A stretch of DNA of 64,000 nt from JANSYL01 sp963921255 (GTDB lineage Bacteria; Pseudomonadota; Alphaproteobacteria; Rhodobacterales; Rhodobacteraceae): contig CAWUEW020000001.1 of assembly GCA_963921255.3 (NCBI GenBank), forward strand, positions 558,001 to 622,000, written 5' to 3'. Position 1 is the first letter of the stretch. Each line of letters begins with the position of its first letter. Shown in pieces: positions 35,852-44,690 of this stretch. A program made the position numbers and the translations under genes. The notes under the pieces are model-generated. The model worked only from the letters and a program-made list of their open reading frames with translations, was not told where the DNA came from and searched no databases.

Positions 35852-36853
35852 ATGGGCCTGGATATCACTGCCACCAAACCGCATGATCGGATGTCGTCCT
35901 ACCTGCAGGACGATCTGACGGCGGTGAACGCTTTGATCCGCGACCGGATGGCGTCGAAATACGCCCCCCGTATCCCCGAGGTGACGGCGCATCTGGTTGA
36001 GGCCGGCGGCAAACGCATCCGCCCAATGCTGACTTTGGCAGCCGCGCGCCTGTGTGGCTATGACGGTGTGGATCACCAGAAGCTCGCCGCGACGGTTGAG
36101 TTCATCCACACCGCGACTCTGCTGCATGACGACGTCGTCGACGAAAGCGAAAAGCGGCGCGGCCGCCCGACCGCAAACCTGCTGTGGGACAATAAATCCA
36201 GCGTGCTTGTCGGGGATTACCTGTTCGCCCGATCGTTCCAGTTGATGGTCGAAACCGGGTCACTCCGGGTCCTGAACATCCTGTCCAACGCCGCGGCGGT
36301 GATCGCCGAGGGCGAAGTCCTGCAACTAAGTGCTGCGACGAACCTCTCGACCACAGAAGAGACGTATCTGCAGGTCATCCGGGGCAAGACAGCCGCCCTG
36401 TTCGAAGCGGCCTGCGAAGTGGGCGGCGTGATCTCGGATCAACCCGATGAGATCGTCACGGCCCTCGCGCAATATGGCGATGGATTGGGCATCGCCTTCC
36501 AAATGGCCGATGATCTGCTGGATTGGGGGGGAACAACCGGTGCGATTGGCAAGAACACCGGCGATGATTTCCGCGAACGCAAGCTGACCATGCCCGTGAT
36601 CCGGGCCCTGTCCCGCGCCTCGGCCGAGGAACGGTCGTTCTGGGAAAGGACGATCGAGAAGGGGGATCAGCGCGACGGCGATCTGGATCACGCGCTTGAG
36701 CTTTTGCAGCGCCACGGCACCTTGGAAGAAACCCGGGTCGAGGCGCTGAACTGGGCCGCGGGCGCGGCCAAGGCCCTTGCCCCCCTGCCAGACCACCCGC
36801 TGAAGGACATGATGATCGACCTGTCCGACTACGTGGTCGCACGCATCGCCTAA
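35852..36853 (+). CDS. ddsA: Polyprenyl diphosphate synthase (decaprenyl/octaprenyl type)
   Basis: 333-residue trans-prenyltransferase that makes the side chain of ubiquinone. The two aspartate-rich motifs are LLHDDVVDES and FQMADDLLDWGG. The GGKRIRPML region is present. The product chain length cannot be read off reliably; Rhodobacterales use Q-10, so decaprenyl is inferred. Its stop overlaps that of the convergent ispE within CTAA. Confidence 0.92.
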   Translation: MGLDITATKPHDRMSSYLQDDLTAVNALIRDRMASKYAPRIPEVTAHLVEAGGKRIRPMLTLAAARLCGYDGVDHQKLAATVEFIHTATLLHDDVVDESEKRRGRPTANLLWDNKSSVLVGDYLFARSFQLMVETGSLRVLNILSNAAAVIAEGEVLQLSAATNLSTTEETYLQVIRGKTAALFEAACEVGGVISDQPDEIVTALAQYGDGLGIAFQMADDLLDWGGTTGAIGKNTGDDFRERKLTMPVIRALSRASAEERSFWERTIEKGDQRDGDLDHALELLQRHGTLEETRVEALNWAAGAAKALAPLPDHPLKDMMIDLSDYVVARIA

Positions 36854-37692
36854 ACGCTGTCTGCCGGTCCGCGGATTCGGGCCGGTGTGATCCACCAATC
36901 CGGCTGGCGCGCGGCCAACAGGCGTGCCGCGTTCTCGGCCGAGGCCTGATCGGCAAATACCCCGAAACAGGTGCCTCCCGATCCGCTCATCCGCGACAGC
37001 AGGCAGCCCGGTAAGAGTTGCAGGTGCTCCAGCACGTCGCCGATCACCGGTGCCACGTCGCGGGCCGGGGGCTCCAGGTCATTGCGGTTGCGTTGAAGCC
37101 AGCTCACGAACCCCGTCGCGTCCGTCCAGTCAAGCGGCGTCATCGGCGCGTTCTCGGCGGTTTGGAGGGTTTGGAACACCGGTCCTGTCGGCACCTCGAC
37201 GCCTGCATTCGCCAGCACCAGCCAGAACGGCGGCAGGGCCGGCACCTCGGACAGCGTTTCCCCGATCCCCGACATGCGGCAGGGTTTGGCGTGCACGCAA
37301 ACCGGCACGTCGGCCCCAAGTGCAAGACGTGTCTCAGGCGACGGCAGCGGCACGTCCCACAGCCGTGACAAGCCCCGCAGGGCCGCCGCCGCATCGGCCG
37401 ATCCCCCGCCAATCCCGCCCGCATGGGGCAGGTGTTTTTCCAGCGTCATGACGGCGCCCCGCGGCAGGCCAAAGCTTTCGGCCGCCTGCCAGATCAGGTT
37501 GCTCTTGTCATCTGGAACACCCAAGGCGCGCGGCCCCTCCACGCGCAGCGACAGGGTGTCGGCCGGATCCAGCCGCAGCCAATCCCCGGCGTCGACAAAC
37601 ACCACAAGCGAATCGAGCAGGTGATACCCATCCACCCGCTTCCCGGTGACATGCAGCGTCAGGTTGACCTTGGCGGGGGCGAACAGCCTCAC
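36850..37692 (-). CDS. ispE: 4-diphosphocytidyl-2-C-methyl-D-erythritol kinase
   Basis: 280-residue GHMP kinase of the non-mevalonate isoprenoid pathway. Start FAPAKVNLTLHVTGKRVDGYH, in two parts, is canonical, and the phosphate loop is PHAGGIGGGSADAAAAL. It begins with GTG overlapping the TPR-gene stop (GTGA). Its product feeds the isoprenoid pool also used by the neighbouring polyprenyl synthase, though the two genes are convergent. Confidence 0.95.
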   Translation of the reverse strand: MRLFAPAKVNLTLHVTGKRVDGYHLLDSLVVFVDAGDWLRLDPADTLSLRVEGPRALGVPDDKSNLIWQAAESFGLPRGAVMTLEKHLPHAGGIGGGSADAAAALRGLSRLWDVPLPSPETRLALGADVPVCVHAKPCRMSGIGETLSEVPALPPFWLVLANAGVEVPTGPVFQTLQTAENAPMTPLDWTDATGFVSWLQRNRNDLEPPARDVAPVIGDVLEHLQLLPGCLLSRMSGSGGTCFGVFADQASAENAARLLAARQPDWWITPARIRGPADSV

Positions 37693-39395
37693 TGGGTGGC
37701 GCCGACGCCGCCCTCGGCCTCCAGCACATCGTAAAGCCCGACCTCAAGCTTCTGTCGGATACGTTCAGCATCGACGTCTTCCGGCTCGAAACTCAGCGCG
37801 CGGTGCCATTGGAACTCGGCCTCCCGATAGCGGCCCACCATCCAATAGACATCGCCCAGGTGGTCGTTGATGATCGGATCGTTCGGCTCCAGCGCGACGG
37901 CGCGTTCCATCGGTTCGACCGCCTCGTCGAACCGGCCCAGACGGTACAGGACCCACCCAAGCGAATCCGTGATGTAGCCCGAGTCCGGCCGTGCCGCGAC
38001 GGCGCGCTCGATCATATCAAGGGCCTCATCGAGATTGCGGCGTTGCTCAACCAGCGAATACCCGAGGTAATTCAACACACCGGGCTGGCCCTGGTTCAAC
38101 TCCAGGGCGCGCCGGAAATCCGCTTCGGCCGGGGGCCAATCGTCCACGCGCTCGTAGCAGATCGCGCGTGTGTAGAAGACGAACCAGGCGCTCTCCTGCG
38201 TCGTGTCGATCAGGTTCAGCGCGTCGGTATAGGCGTCAATCGCAGGGGCGCACTGATCGCTCCGGCGCAACATGTCGCCCAGAGCCGCCTGAACCGAAGA
38301 CAGATCGGGCCGCGCCTGCGCCAGATCGGCCATCACGGCGACGGCGGCGTCCTGATCTCCGCTGTCGAACACCGAATTGGCCCGACCGAGTTGCGCTTCG
38401 ACATACAGGTCATCGCCCTCGGGCACCTGCGCGTAGGTTTCGGCGGCCAGATCGTAGCGCTGCTCGTCATCGAACAAGCTGCCCGCATACATCAATGATG
38501 CGCTGTGGTTCGGATCAATCCCGCGCGCCGCCTGCGCATAGAGTAAGGGCAGTGTGTTCGAACCGCCGTCCTGCCCGACGGCACGACTGACATTGTAGAA
38601 CAGTTCAGCCAGCCCTTCTTGCGCCGTGGTCACAAAGTCATAGGGGCCGGGCGCGTCGGATTGTGCAATTCGGTCCCGCAGCGCCAGCAGGGACGGATCT
38701 GGGATGGCGCGCAAGAAACTGCTCAAAAGTTCCAGTGCGGCGTCGCGCTGGTCCAACTGGTGCAGGATCAGCGCGCGGGCCCGCACGGTCCGGTCTGTCA
38801 TCGACACGCGGCCATAGGTTTCGCCTGACAGAATGGCCTCGGCCCCTTCGAAATCGCCAACGGCGGCGCGCGCGAACCCAAGATGGGTGTAGGCGATATC
38901 GGCCAGTGCGCCCTGGGCAACCTCTTCGAATTGCGCCACGGCGGCGCTCATATTGCCGTCCCCAAAGGCGATCCATGCCAGGGCCAGATCGTCGATGAAG
39001 GGGCCTGCCCCGTTGCCGGCCTCGATCGCGGCACGCGCGCCGACCAGATCACCATTGGACAATCCATCAACCATACGCGCCAGGTTGGCCAGTTCGCGGC
39101 CCGGACCTTCGGGGGTGGAATCGCCCGCAATCTCTGCGGCGCGGCGCCATTCGCCCAAGGCCGCGCGCGAGAAAATCGCATTGCCGATCAGGAACCCGTT
39201 GCCCGGATCAGCGGCCAGCGCACGTTCGAAGAACGCGGCTGCGTTGCGGTGGTCGCCATCGACCGATGCCGTGCGCGCCGCGAGGTAAGCACCCGCGAAA
39301 CCACGGCCCAGGTCAGATTGTGAGAACCCCATGCTGACTGTGGCCGGCAGAAGGGCACAGGCGAAAGCAAAAGAGCGGGTAAAACGGGTCAACAT
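37689..39395 (-). CDS. Exported tetratricopeptide-repeat protein
   Basis: 568-residue protein with a signal peptide (about 1-25, ACALLPATVSMGFS) and many TPR units across the mature part. The clearest repeats lie in the last third (LNYLGYSLVEQRRNLDEALD, ITDSLGWVLYRLGRFDEAVE, INDHLGDVYWMVGRYREAE), which match NlpI/BTAD-like TPR modules seen beside ispE in related bacteria. Role probably periplasmic scaffold. The longer in-frame N-terminus is rejected because the signal peptide starts at MLTRFTRS. Coupled to ispE. Confidence 0.9.
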   Translation of the reverse strand: MLTRFTRSFAFACALLPATVSMGFSQSDLGRGFAGAYLAARTASVDGDHRNAAAFFERALAADPGNGFLIGNAIFSRAALGEWRRAAEIAGDSTPEGPGRELANLARMVDGLSNGDLVGARAAIEAGNGAGPFIDDLALAWIAFGDGNMSAAVAQFEEVAQGALADIAYTHLGFARAAVGDFEGAEAILSGETYGRVSMTDRTVRARALILHQLDQRDAALELLSSFLRAIPDPSLLALRDRIAQSDAPGPYDFVTTAQEGLAELFYNVSRAVGQDGGSNTLPLLYAQAARGIDPNHSASLMYAGSLFDDEQRYDLAAETYAQVPEGDDLYVEAQLGRANSVFDSGDQDAAVAVMADLAQARPDLSSVQAALGDMLRRSDQCAPAIDAYTDALNLIDTTQESAWFVFYTRAICYERVDDWPPAEADFRRALELNQGQPGVLNYLGYSLVEQRRNLDEALDMIERAVAARPDSGYITDSLGWVLYRLGRFDEAVEPMERAVALEPNDPIINDHLGDVYWMVGRYREAEFQWHRALSFEPEDVDAERIRQKLEVGLYDVLEAEGGVGATQ

Positions 39396-39428
39396 GCGCG
39401 CGATCCTTGGTCCATCGCCGAAAAGACT

Positions 39429-39476
39429 AGGCCGCAGGACCGGGGAGGGCAATGCAGCCATCCGGTTCTGCGGCCT
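39429..39476 (-). terminator. Long hairpin after ETF-QO gene
   Basis: Arms 39429-39443 and 39462-39476 pair over 15 bp with one G-U (AGGCCGCAG.ACCGG / CCGGT.CTGCGGCCT), with an 18-nt loop. On the reverse strand it is followed by TAGTCTTTTC. It separates ETF-QO from the downstream TPR gene and is a good intrinsic terminator. It may also be a mobile palindrome. Confidence 0.8.
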
Positions 39477-39502
39477 ATCTGACCCAGACGTGAAGTCGCG
39501 CG

Positions 39503-41155
39503 TCACATATTGGGGTAGTTCGGACCGTCGCCGCCCTGCGGGACCGTCCAGTGGATGTTCTGGGACGGGTCCTTGATATCGCAGGTTTTGCAGTGGACGC
39601 AGTTCTGGAAGTTGATGACAAAACGGGCGTCTTTGCCCTCTTCCTCGACCACTTCGTACACGCCCGCCGGGCAATAGCGCTGCGCGGGTTCCGCATATTC
39701 CGGCAGGTTGACCGAGATCGGCACCGAGGCGTCCTTGAGCGTCAAATGCGCGGGCTGGCTTTTCTCGTGATTGGTCATCGAGAAGCTGACATTGGTCAGG
39801 CGGTCAAAGCTCAGCACACCATCGGGCTTGGGATAGTCGATGGGCTCGAAATCCTTGGCCTTGCCCGTGGCGGCGGCATCGCTCTTGCCGTGCTTGACCG
39901 TGCCAAACAGGGACAGGCCGACCAGGCTGTTGGTCCACATATCCAGACCGCCCAGGCCCAATCCGCCCAACAGGCCGTATTTCGACCACAGCGGTTTGAC
40001 GTTGCGCACGGGCTTGAGGTCTTTTGCGATCGGGCCCTGGCGCAGATTGTCATCATACGCCGTCAACTCGTCCGACGCGCGGCCCTCGGCAATGGCGGCA
40101 TGCGCGGCTTCGGCGGCTTCGATGCCCGACAGCATGGCGTTGTGATTGCCCTTGATGCGCGGCACGTTCACGAGGCCGACGCCACAGCCCAGGATCGCGA
40201 CACCCGGCGCGACGGCCTTGGGCATCGACTGCCATCCGCCTTCGCTGATCGCTCGCGCGCCATAGGCGATGCGTTTGCCGCCTTTCAGCAGCTCGGCCAC
40301 CATCGGATGGTGCTTGAAGCGCTGGAATTCCATGTAGGGATAGAGATGCGGGTTCGCATAGTTCAGGTGGGTCACGAAACCCACATACACCTGGTTGTTG
40401 TCCAGGTGATAAATGAACGAGCCGCCGCCCGCGTTCTTGCCCAGGGGCCACCCCATCGTGTGCGTGACCGAGCCGGGTTTGTGCTTCTCGGGGTCGATCT
40501 CCCAAATCTCTTTCATGCCCAGGCCAAACTTCTGCGGGTCCTTGCCTGCCGACAGGTCGTACTTGGCGATCACTTCCTTGGTCAGCGATCCGCGCACGCC
40601 TTCCCCCAGGAAGACATACTTGCCATGCAACTCCATGCCGGGCTCGGTGTTTTCGCCGATGGAGCCGTCGGGCTCCAACCCAAAGACACCGGCCACCACG
40701 CCTTTGACGCTGCCATCGTCGGCATAGACGATCTCGGAGCAGGCCATGCCGGGGAAAATCTCAACGCCAAGCTCTTCCGCCTGCTCGGCCATCCAGCGGC
40801 ACACATTGCCCATCGAAACGATGTAGTTGCCGTGGTTGTCCATCAGACCGGGCATGGTGGCGTTCGGGATGCGCAGTGCACCGGCCTCGCCAAGCATGTA
40901 GAACTTGTCTTCGGTCACGGGGACATTCAGCGGGGCCCCTTTTTCCTTCCAATCGGGGATCAGCGTATCCAGCCCGACCGGATCCAGCACCGCGCCCGAC
41001 AGGATATGCGCCCCCACTTCCGAGCCCTTTTCCAGGACCACGACATTCAGGTCGGCATCCAGTTGCTTCAGCCGGATCGCCGCCGACAGACCCGCAGGTC
41101 CCGCGCCCACGATGACGACATCGTATTCCATGCTTTCGCGTTCGATCTCGGACAT
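39503..41155 (-). CDS. Electron transfer flavoprotein-ubiquinone oxidoreductase
   Basis: 550-residue membrane-associated iron-sulfur flavoprotein that passes electrons from ETF (fatty and amino acid oxidation) to ubiquinone. FAD motif IVGAGPAGLSAA near residue 14, then GCGVGLVNVPRIKGNHNAM and PGMELHGKY. The 4Fe-4S cluster cysteines are YCPAGVYEV and NCVHCKTCDIKDP. Its length equals family members. ETF subunit genes are not in the window. Confidence 0.97.
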   Translation of the reverse strand: MSEIERESMEYDVVIVGAGPAGLSAAIRLKQLDADLNVVVLEKGSEVGAHILSGAVLDPVGLDTLIPDWKEKGAPLNVPVTEDKFYMLGEAGALRIPNATMPGLMDNHGNYIVSMGNVCRWMAEQAEELGVEIFPGMACSEIVYADDGSVKGVVAGVFGLEPDGSIGENTEPGMELHGKYVFLGEGVRGSLTKEVIAKYDLSAGKDPQKFGLGMKEIWEIDPEKHKPGSVTHTMGWPLGKNAGGGSFIYHLDNNQVYVGFVTHLNYANPHLYPYMEFQRFKHHPMVAELLKGGKRIAYGARAISEGGWQSMPKAVAPGVAILGCGVGLVNVPRIKGNHNAMLSGIEAAEAAHAAIAEGRASDELTAYDDNLRQGPIAKDLKPVRNVKPLWSKYGLLGGLGLGGLDMWTNSLVGLSLFGTVKHGKSDAAATGKAKDFEPIDYPKPDGVLSFDRLTNVSFSMTNHEKSQPAHLTLKDASVPISVNLPEYAEPAQRYCPAGVYEVVEEEGKDARFVINFQNCVHCKTCDIKDPSQNIHWTVPQGGDGPNYPNM

Positions 41156-41345
41156 ACCCTTATCCTTAATGCTGTCACGGAGCCCCGTCTTACGGACCCC
41201 CGGAAATGGCGTCCGACGAGGGGTAGCGCGGTCTTGCCGCGCAGGTCAATTAGAACGCGGCGTCGCAGCAAAAACACATCTCGTGTTGGCGCCGAATGCA
41301 TTCCGGCCTAGCTGTTGCGCAGCATCCAATCGAAGGCCCGACACC

Positions 41346-41669
41346 ATGACCCCGCTTCGCCTCATCTACCTCGTCCTGATTGCCGTCGGCACCTACCTGC
41401 CCTGGAGCTATTTCTACGCGTGGTTTCAGGAAAACGGATGGTCGCTCAGCGCGATGGTCGACGCGTGGTATGTCAATGACGCGACCAGCGGGTTGGTCTA
41501 CGATCTGACCATTGCGGCGATTGCCCTGACGATCTGGGCGCTGGTCGAGGGGTTTGGGCGCAAGGATTACTGGTTTTTGCTGGTGATCCCCGTGACCTAC
41601 GGGATCGGCGTCAGCGCCGGTTTGCCACTGGCCCTGTTCCTGATGACGCTGCGAATGCGGGCCGCCTAG
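41346..41669 (+). CDS. DUF2834 family membrane protein
   Basis: 107-residue protein with three to four membrane helices: LIYLVLIAVGTYLPWSYF, a second around DLTIAAIALTIWALVE, and a third with FLLVIPVTYGIGVSAGLPLAL. It matches DUF2834. Start chosen at MTPLRLIY; a longer frame is antisense to ETF-QO. The stop overlaps that of the convergent monooxygenase-like gene within CTAG. No function known. Confidence 0.9.
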   Translation: MTPLRLIYLVLIAVGTYLPWSYFYAWFQENGWSLSAMVDAWYVNDATSGLVYDLTIAAIALTIWALVEGFGRKDYWFLLVIPVTYGIGVSAGLPLALFLMTLRMRAA

Positions 41670-42004
41670 GTCGCCCACGGCGGCGCGATCGGCGTGCCGT
41701 CGACCCGCACCTCGCCCGCTTCGTTATCTAGAACCACCGGGTTGTCGTAGATCGTCAGGGTGGGGCGCTCGCCGAACCGCCCCTCCATCCAATCCGCCCA
41801 TCCGTCGTGAAACCACGCCTCGGCCTCGGCGCGGCTGGCAAACTCGTAGATGCCACCGCCGCCGGTTTCATGGTTTAGGAAGTATTTTCGCCGTAGCCCG
41901 GGCACGTCCTTGAAAATCTCCGTCGCCGCGACCGATTGCGCGGTCACGGCGTCGTTGGGGCGCTTGCCGCCGGGCAGCGGAATGGTGACGACCGCGATGA
42001 TCAC
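41666..42004 (-). CDS. YdhR-like putative monooxygenase (ABM fold)
   Basis: 112-residue protein with the dimeric alpha-beta barrel pattern of YdhR/antibiotic monooxygenases: FKDVPGLRRKYFLNHE, GGIYEFASRAEAEAWF. A typical role is a small cofactor-free oxygenase or a redox partner (inference). Its GTG start overlaps the quinone reductase stop (GTGA), so the two are probably co-expressed. Confidence 0.8.
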   Translation of the reverse strand: MIIAVVTIPLPGGKRPNDAVTAQSVAATEIFKDVPGLRRKYFLNHETGGGGIYEFASRAEAEAWFHDGWADWMEGRFGERPTLTIYDNPVVLDNEAGEVRVDGTPIAPPWAT

Positions 42005-42975
42005 AGGGTCAGAACGGTCGAGCCGGTGGTCTTGCGCGCCTCCAGCGCCCGGTGTGCCTCGGCCACGTCTTCCAGCGCAAATCGCTGGTCGATCCGAATG
42101 CTGACCGCGCCCGAGGTGACCTTTTCGAACAACTCACGGGCCATGGTCTGGCAGGTGGCGTGGTCCGCGATATGCGTGAACAGGGTCGGGCGCGTGATCT
42201 TGAGCGACCCTTTCGGCCCCAGAATCCCGACCGAGAAGGGCGGCACCGGCCCGGACGCATTGCCGAAGGAAATCATCATTCCAAGCGGCTTGAGACTGTC
42301 GAGCGAGCCATCGAACGTATCGGCGCCCACCGCGTCCATCACCACGTCAACGCCGACGCCGCCGGTCAGCTCCTGCACTTTGGCGGCCCAATCCTCGGTC
42401 CGGTAATTGATGCAATGGGTTGCGCCATGCTCCAGGGCGAGCGCGCATTTTTCGTCCGTGCCGGCGGTGCCGATCAGGGTGATGCCGTCCGACTTCGCCC
42501 ACTGGCTGGCGATCAGGCCGACACCGCCGGCCGCTGCATGGAACAGAACGGTGTCGCCTTCGGAAATGGGGGTGGTCCGACGGAACAGGTAGTGCGTGGT
42601 CAGGCCTTTGAGCATCATGGCCGCGCCTTCTTCGAAGCTGATCGCGTCGGGCAGGGGGCACACCTGCGCGGCGTTCATCACACGCGCCTCGGTATAGGCG
42701 CCGGGAGGGGCAGCGGCATAGGCGGCGCGGTCCCCGACCTTCAGATGCGTCACGCCTTCGCCCACGGCTTCCACGACGCCAGCGGCCTCCATCCCAAGCG
42801 CATGGGGCAGGTCCAACGGGTAGAGCCCGGTGCGCTGGTAGACGTCGATGAAGTTCAGCCCGACCGCGTGATGGCGAATGCGAATCTGTCCCGGCCCGGG
42901 CTCGCCCACGTCGATGTCGACGATTTTGAACTGTTCCGGGCCGCCGGCGGCCTCGATGATTGCGGTGCTTGCCAT
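42001..42975 (-). CDS. NADPH:quinone oxidoreductase, zinc-independent MDR family
   Basis: 324-residue quinone reductase (QOR-type). The N-terminal RIRHHAVGLNFIDVYQRTGLYP and the NADPH motif LFHAAAGGVGLIASQWAK are classic. No zinc-binding cysteines. It probably performs one-electron quinone reduction. Start at MASTAIIEAAGG was chosen; the extended reading frame has no family support. Confidence 0.94.
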   Translation of the reverse strand: MASTAIIEAAGGPEQFKIVDIDVGEPGPGQIRIRHHAVGLNFIDVYQRTGLYPLDLPHALGMEAAGVVEAVGEGVTHLKVGDRAAYAAAPPGAYTEARVMNAAQVCPLPDAISFEEGAAMMLKGLTTHYLFRRTTPISEGDTVLFHAAAGGVGLIASQWAKSDGITLIGTAGTDEKCALALEHGATHCINYRTEDWAAKVQELTGGVGVDVVMDAVGADTFDGSLDSLKPLGMMISFGNASGPVPPFSVGILGPKGSLKITRPTLFTHIADHATCQTMARELFEKVTSGAVSIRIDQRFALEDVAEAHRALEARKTTGSTVLTL

Positions 42976-43297
42976 GTTTGTACTCCCTCTCGTTGCCGGG
43001 GAAGATAGCGGAATGGGCGCGCAGGGGAAGATCAGGTGTTGGGCGGTGGGGTGCGCACGCGTGAGCAGAGGTTCAAGATACTGAATTATTTGAGAAACCC
43101 GCACCAACGAACCGTCGGTCACCCACGATCACGCCGACAGGCGGCCGCCCCGCCGCGTAAGTGCGCTGCCGCCGGCGTCCAGATCCGCATGTGCTGACGT
43201 CGATCTTGAGGGTCTGCTGAGCGGACTGAGGTGCCAATGCCTTGTGCGTGAATGGCTCCGAGTTTCGATCACCGTCGCCCAAGAAACGGGCCCGACA
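42976..43297. other. Intergenic region without a recognisable gene
   Basis: About 320 bp between the quinone reductase start and the Crp/Fnr gene stop, both on the reverse strand. Short open frames are present (for instance one of 69 codons at 43073-43282, reverse), but none shows a ribosome site, a family motif or a credible composition. It marks the left edge of the accessory block. Confidence 0.5.
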
Positions 43298-43864
43298 TCA
43301 CTGGTTGCGCGCTCTGCTCAGCGTGACCGGCGTCATTCCCAGATATGACGCAATGTGGAAATGGGGAAACAGCGCCTCATACCCGGGGTGTTCCTTTCGA
43401 AACCACTCTAAACGTTGTCGCGCGCTCAATGCTGCAAGGCACCATTCGCGTCCGACTTTGCGGGTCAACTCCCGGCGCATGATGGTGTTGCCCCATTCGC
43501 GAATGCTTTCGAAATTCACCATCAGATCCATCAAATGCGCAGCCGGCATTGCCGCAGAAACGGCATCCTCCAGAATCTCGATATCCACCAATGAACGTCC
43601 GCCTGACGTTCTGGCCATATTGGGCGTTAGCACCATTGGAGCGACGTACAGGTTCAGGTTGACTTCGGTACCGTCGGCATCGGTGACGACGCTTCGCGCA
43701 CGCCCGCTGAGCAGGACATACTCATTCTCGTCTCGCTCACCCTGGTGCGACAGGTAACTTCCGACGGGCCAGTCGCGTATGTCGAATGCACCGACCAGTG
43801 TCTCCCGATCATTGTCCGGGAGGTCCGCCATGAGGTCTTCGATGGTTTTCAGATGAGCTTCCAC
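43298..43864 (-). CDS. Crp/Fnr-family transcriptional regulator
   Basis: 188-residue regulator. An N-terminal cyclic-nucleotide-binding-like beta roll (about 20-115, with SYLSHQGERDENEYVLLSGRARSV in parts) is followed by a long helix and a short HTH at the extreme C-terminus (HIASYLGMTPVTLSRARN). No Fe-S cysteines of the FNR kind. Starts with GTG. A perfect palindrome with CRP/FNR-like spacing lies 22 bp upstream, suggesting autoregulation and control of the divergent membrane gene. Confidence 0.92.
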   Translation of the reverse strand: MEAHLKTIEDLMADLPDNDRETLVGAFDIRDWPVGSYLSHQGERDENEYVLLSGRARSVVTDADGTEVNLNLYVAPMVLTPNMARTSGGRSLVDIEILEDAVSAAMPAAHLMDLMVNFESIREWGNTIMRRELTRKVGREWCLAALSARQRLEWFRKEHPGYEALFPHFHIASYLGMTPVTLSRARNQ

Positions 43865-43885
43865 GCCGTGCGCCCCTAACGCTCG

Positions 43886-43899
43886 TTATCATATGATAA
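43886..43899. promoter_or_regulatory. Perfect 14-bp palindrome, candidate Crp/Fnr operator
   Basis: TTATCATATGATAA is fully symmetric: half-sites TTATC and GATAA separated by four bases, the 5-4-5 layout of CRP/FNR sites (FNR consensus TTGAT-N4-ATCAA). It lies in the 90-bp gap between the divergent Crp/Fnr gene and the 185-residue membrane protein gene. Binding is inferred. Confidence 0.65.
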
Positions 43900-43954
43900 T
43901 GCTCGACCCGACCGCGCACTGATAGTCCAGCAGCGTCAATGCTGGAGAAAACCT

Positions 43955-44512
43955 ATGAATAGCTTCCTTTCCTACCCGCAGCATGGTTCACGGATCCTGC
44001 TTTTCTGGGGCGCCGCGGTGCTCGTCTACTGCCTGATGGTCTTCGGGTCGCTTGCAGATATCGAACGGATCACCGGGCTCAGGGCGTTCGACATGCGCCC
44101 GACCGGCTATTCCTATGCGGATGCCCTGGCCCTCATATCCGCGCTCGGAGAAGAAGGGCGCCGCGTTTATCTAACCATGCAAATTCCACTGGACACGCTG
44201 TACCCGGCCCTGTTGGCGATCTCGAGCGCCAGCGCGCTTTATTGGCTTTCGCAGTCCTTTGGCGCAACCGCTCGATGGTATCGCGCCGTTGCCACTGTCG
44301 CTTATCTTGCGGCCATCGCGGATTATACCGAGAATGGGTTGATCGTCTGGATGCTGACGGCCGGTCTTGGCGTCCCCGAAGCACTGGTGGCAGCGGCCAG
44401 TTTGGCGTCAGTGTGCAAGTCAATCCTGTCGACGGTTGTGTTCATCACCTTGTTGATGGCTCTGGCCGAGTTCGCCATGCGCAGAATGCGTCAGCGATCA
44501 AAGGTCAGTTGA
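43955..44512 (+). CDS. Membrane protein of unknown function
   Basis: 185 residues with about four hydrophobic helices: near residues 12-32 (ILLFWGAAVLVYCLMVFG), 75-95, 105-125 and 145-170. No family recognised. Divergent from the Crp/Fnr gene and next to its palindrome, so likely its target. The end of the gene runs into a sequence that includes a dispersed repeat. Confidence 0.85.
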   Translation: MNSFLSYPQHGSRILLFWGAAVLVYCLMVFGSLADIERITGLRAFDMRPTGYSYADALALISALGEEGRRVYLTMQIPLDTLYPALLAISSASALYWLSQSFGATARWYRAVATVAYLAAIADYTENGLIVWMLTAGLGVPEALVAAASLASVCKSILSTVVFITLLMALAEFAMRRMRQRSKVS

Positions 44513-44529
44513 ACGTCTGCTTCGGGCTC

Positions 44530-44547
44530 AAAGCCGCCCTTCGCCGC
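44530..44547. repeat. 18-bp repeat, copy 1
   Basis: The sequence AAAGCCGCCCTTCGCCGC recurs exactly at 52729-52746 in the same direction. Around it (44513-44650, reverse strand) the sequence GGCGGCTTTGAGCCCGAAGC and nearby bases resemble a degenerate noncoding repeat I recall in Rhodobacterales genomes. It lies between the membrane protein and LuxR-type genes. Confidence 0.5.
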
Positions 44548-44690
44548 ACGCGGCGGAGGGGATGCAGCGGTGAAACCACGATCCTTCCGCCGTCCATTGG
44601 AACGTTGGGTTCTGCCAGAGGTCCGCAAGCGGCGACGCGCACGCATGTTGCGTCGCCTCTTTGCGCGCCCTCAGGTGCCAACTTCGGCTG

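Noticed and set aside
39551..41311. 586-codon plus-strand frame opposite ETF-QO
   Set aside because: Composition typical of antisense frames in G+C-rich genes; the ETF-QO cysteine cluster and FAD motif are on the other strand.
43073..43282. 69-codon reverse frame in the gap left of the Crp/Fnr gene, possible transposase remnant
   Set aside because: No DDE-type motif, terminal repeat or ribosome site could be found.
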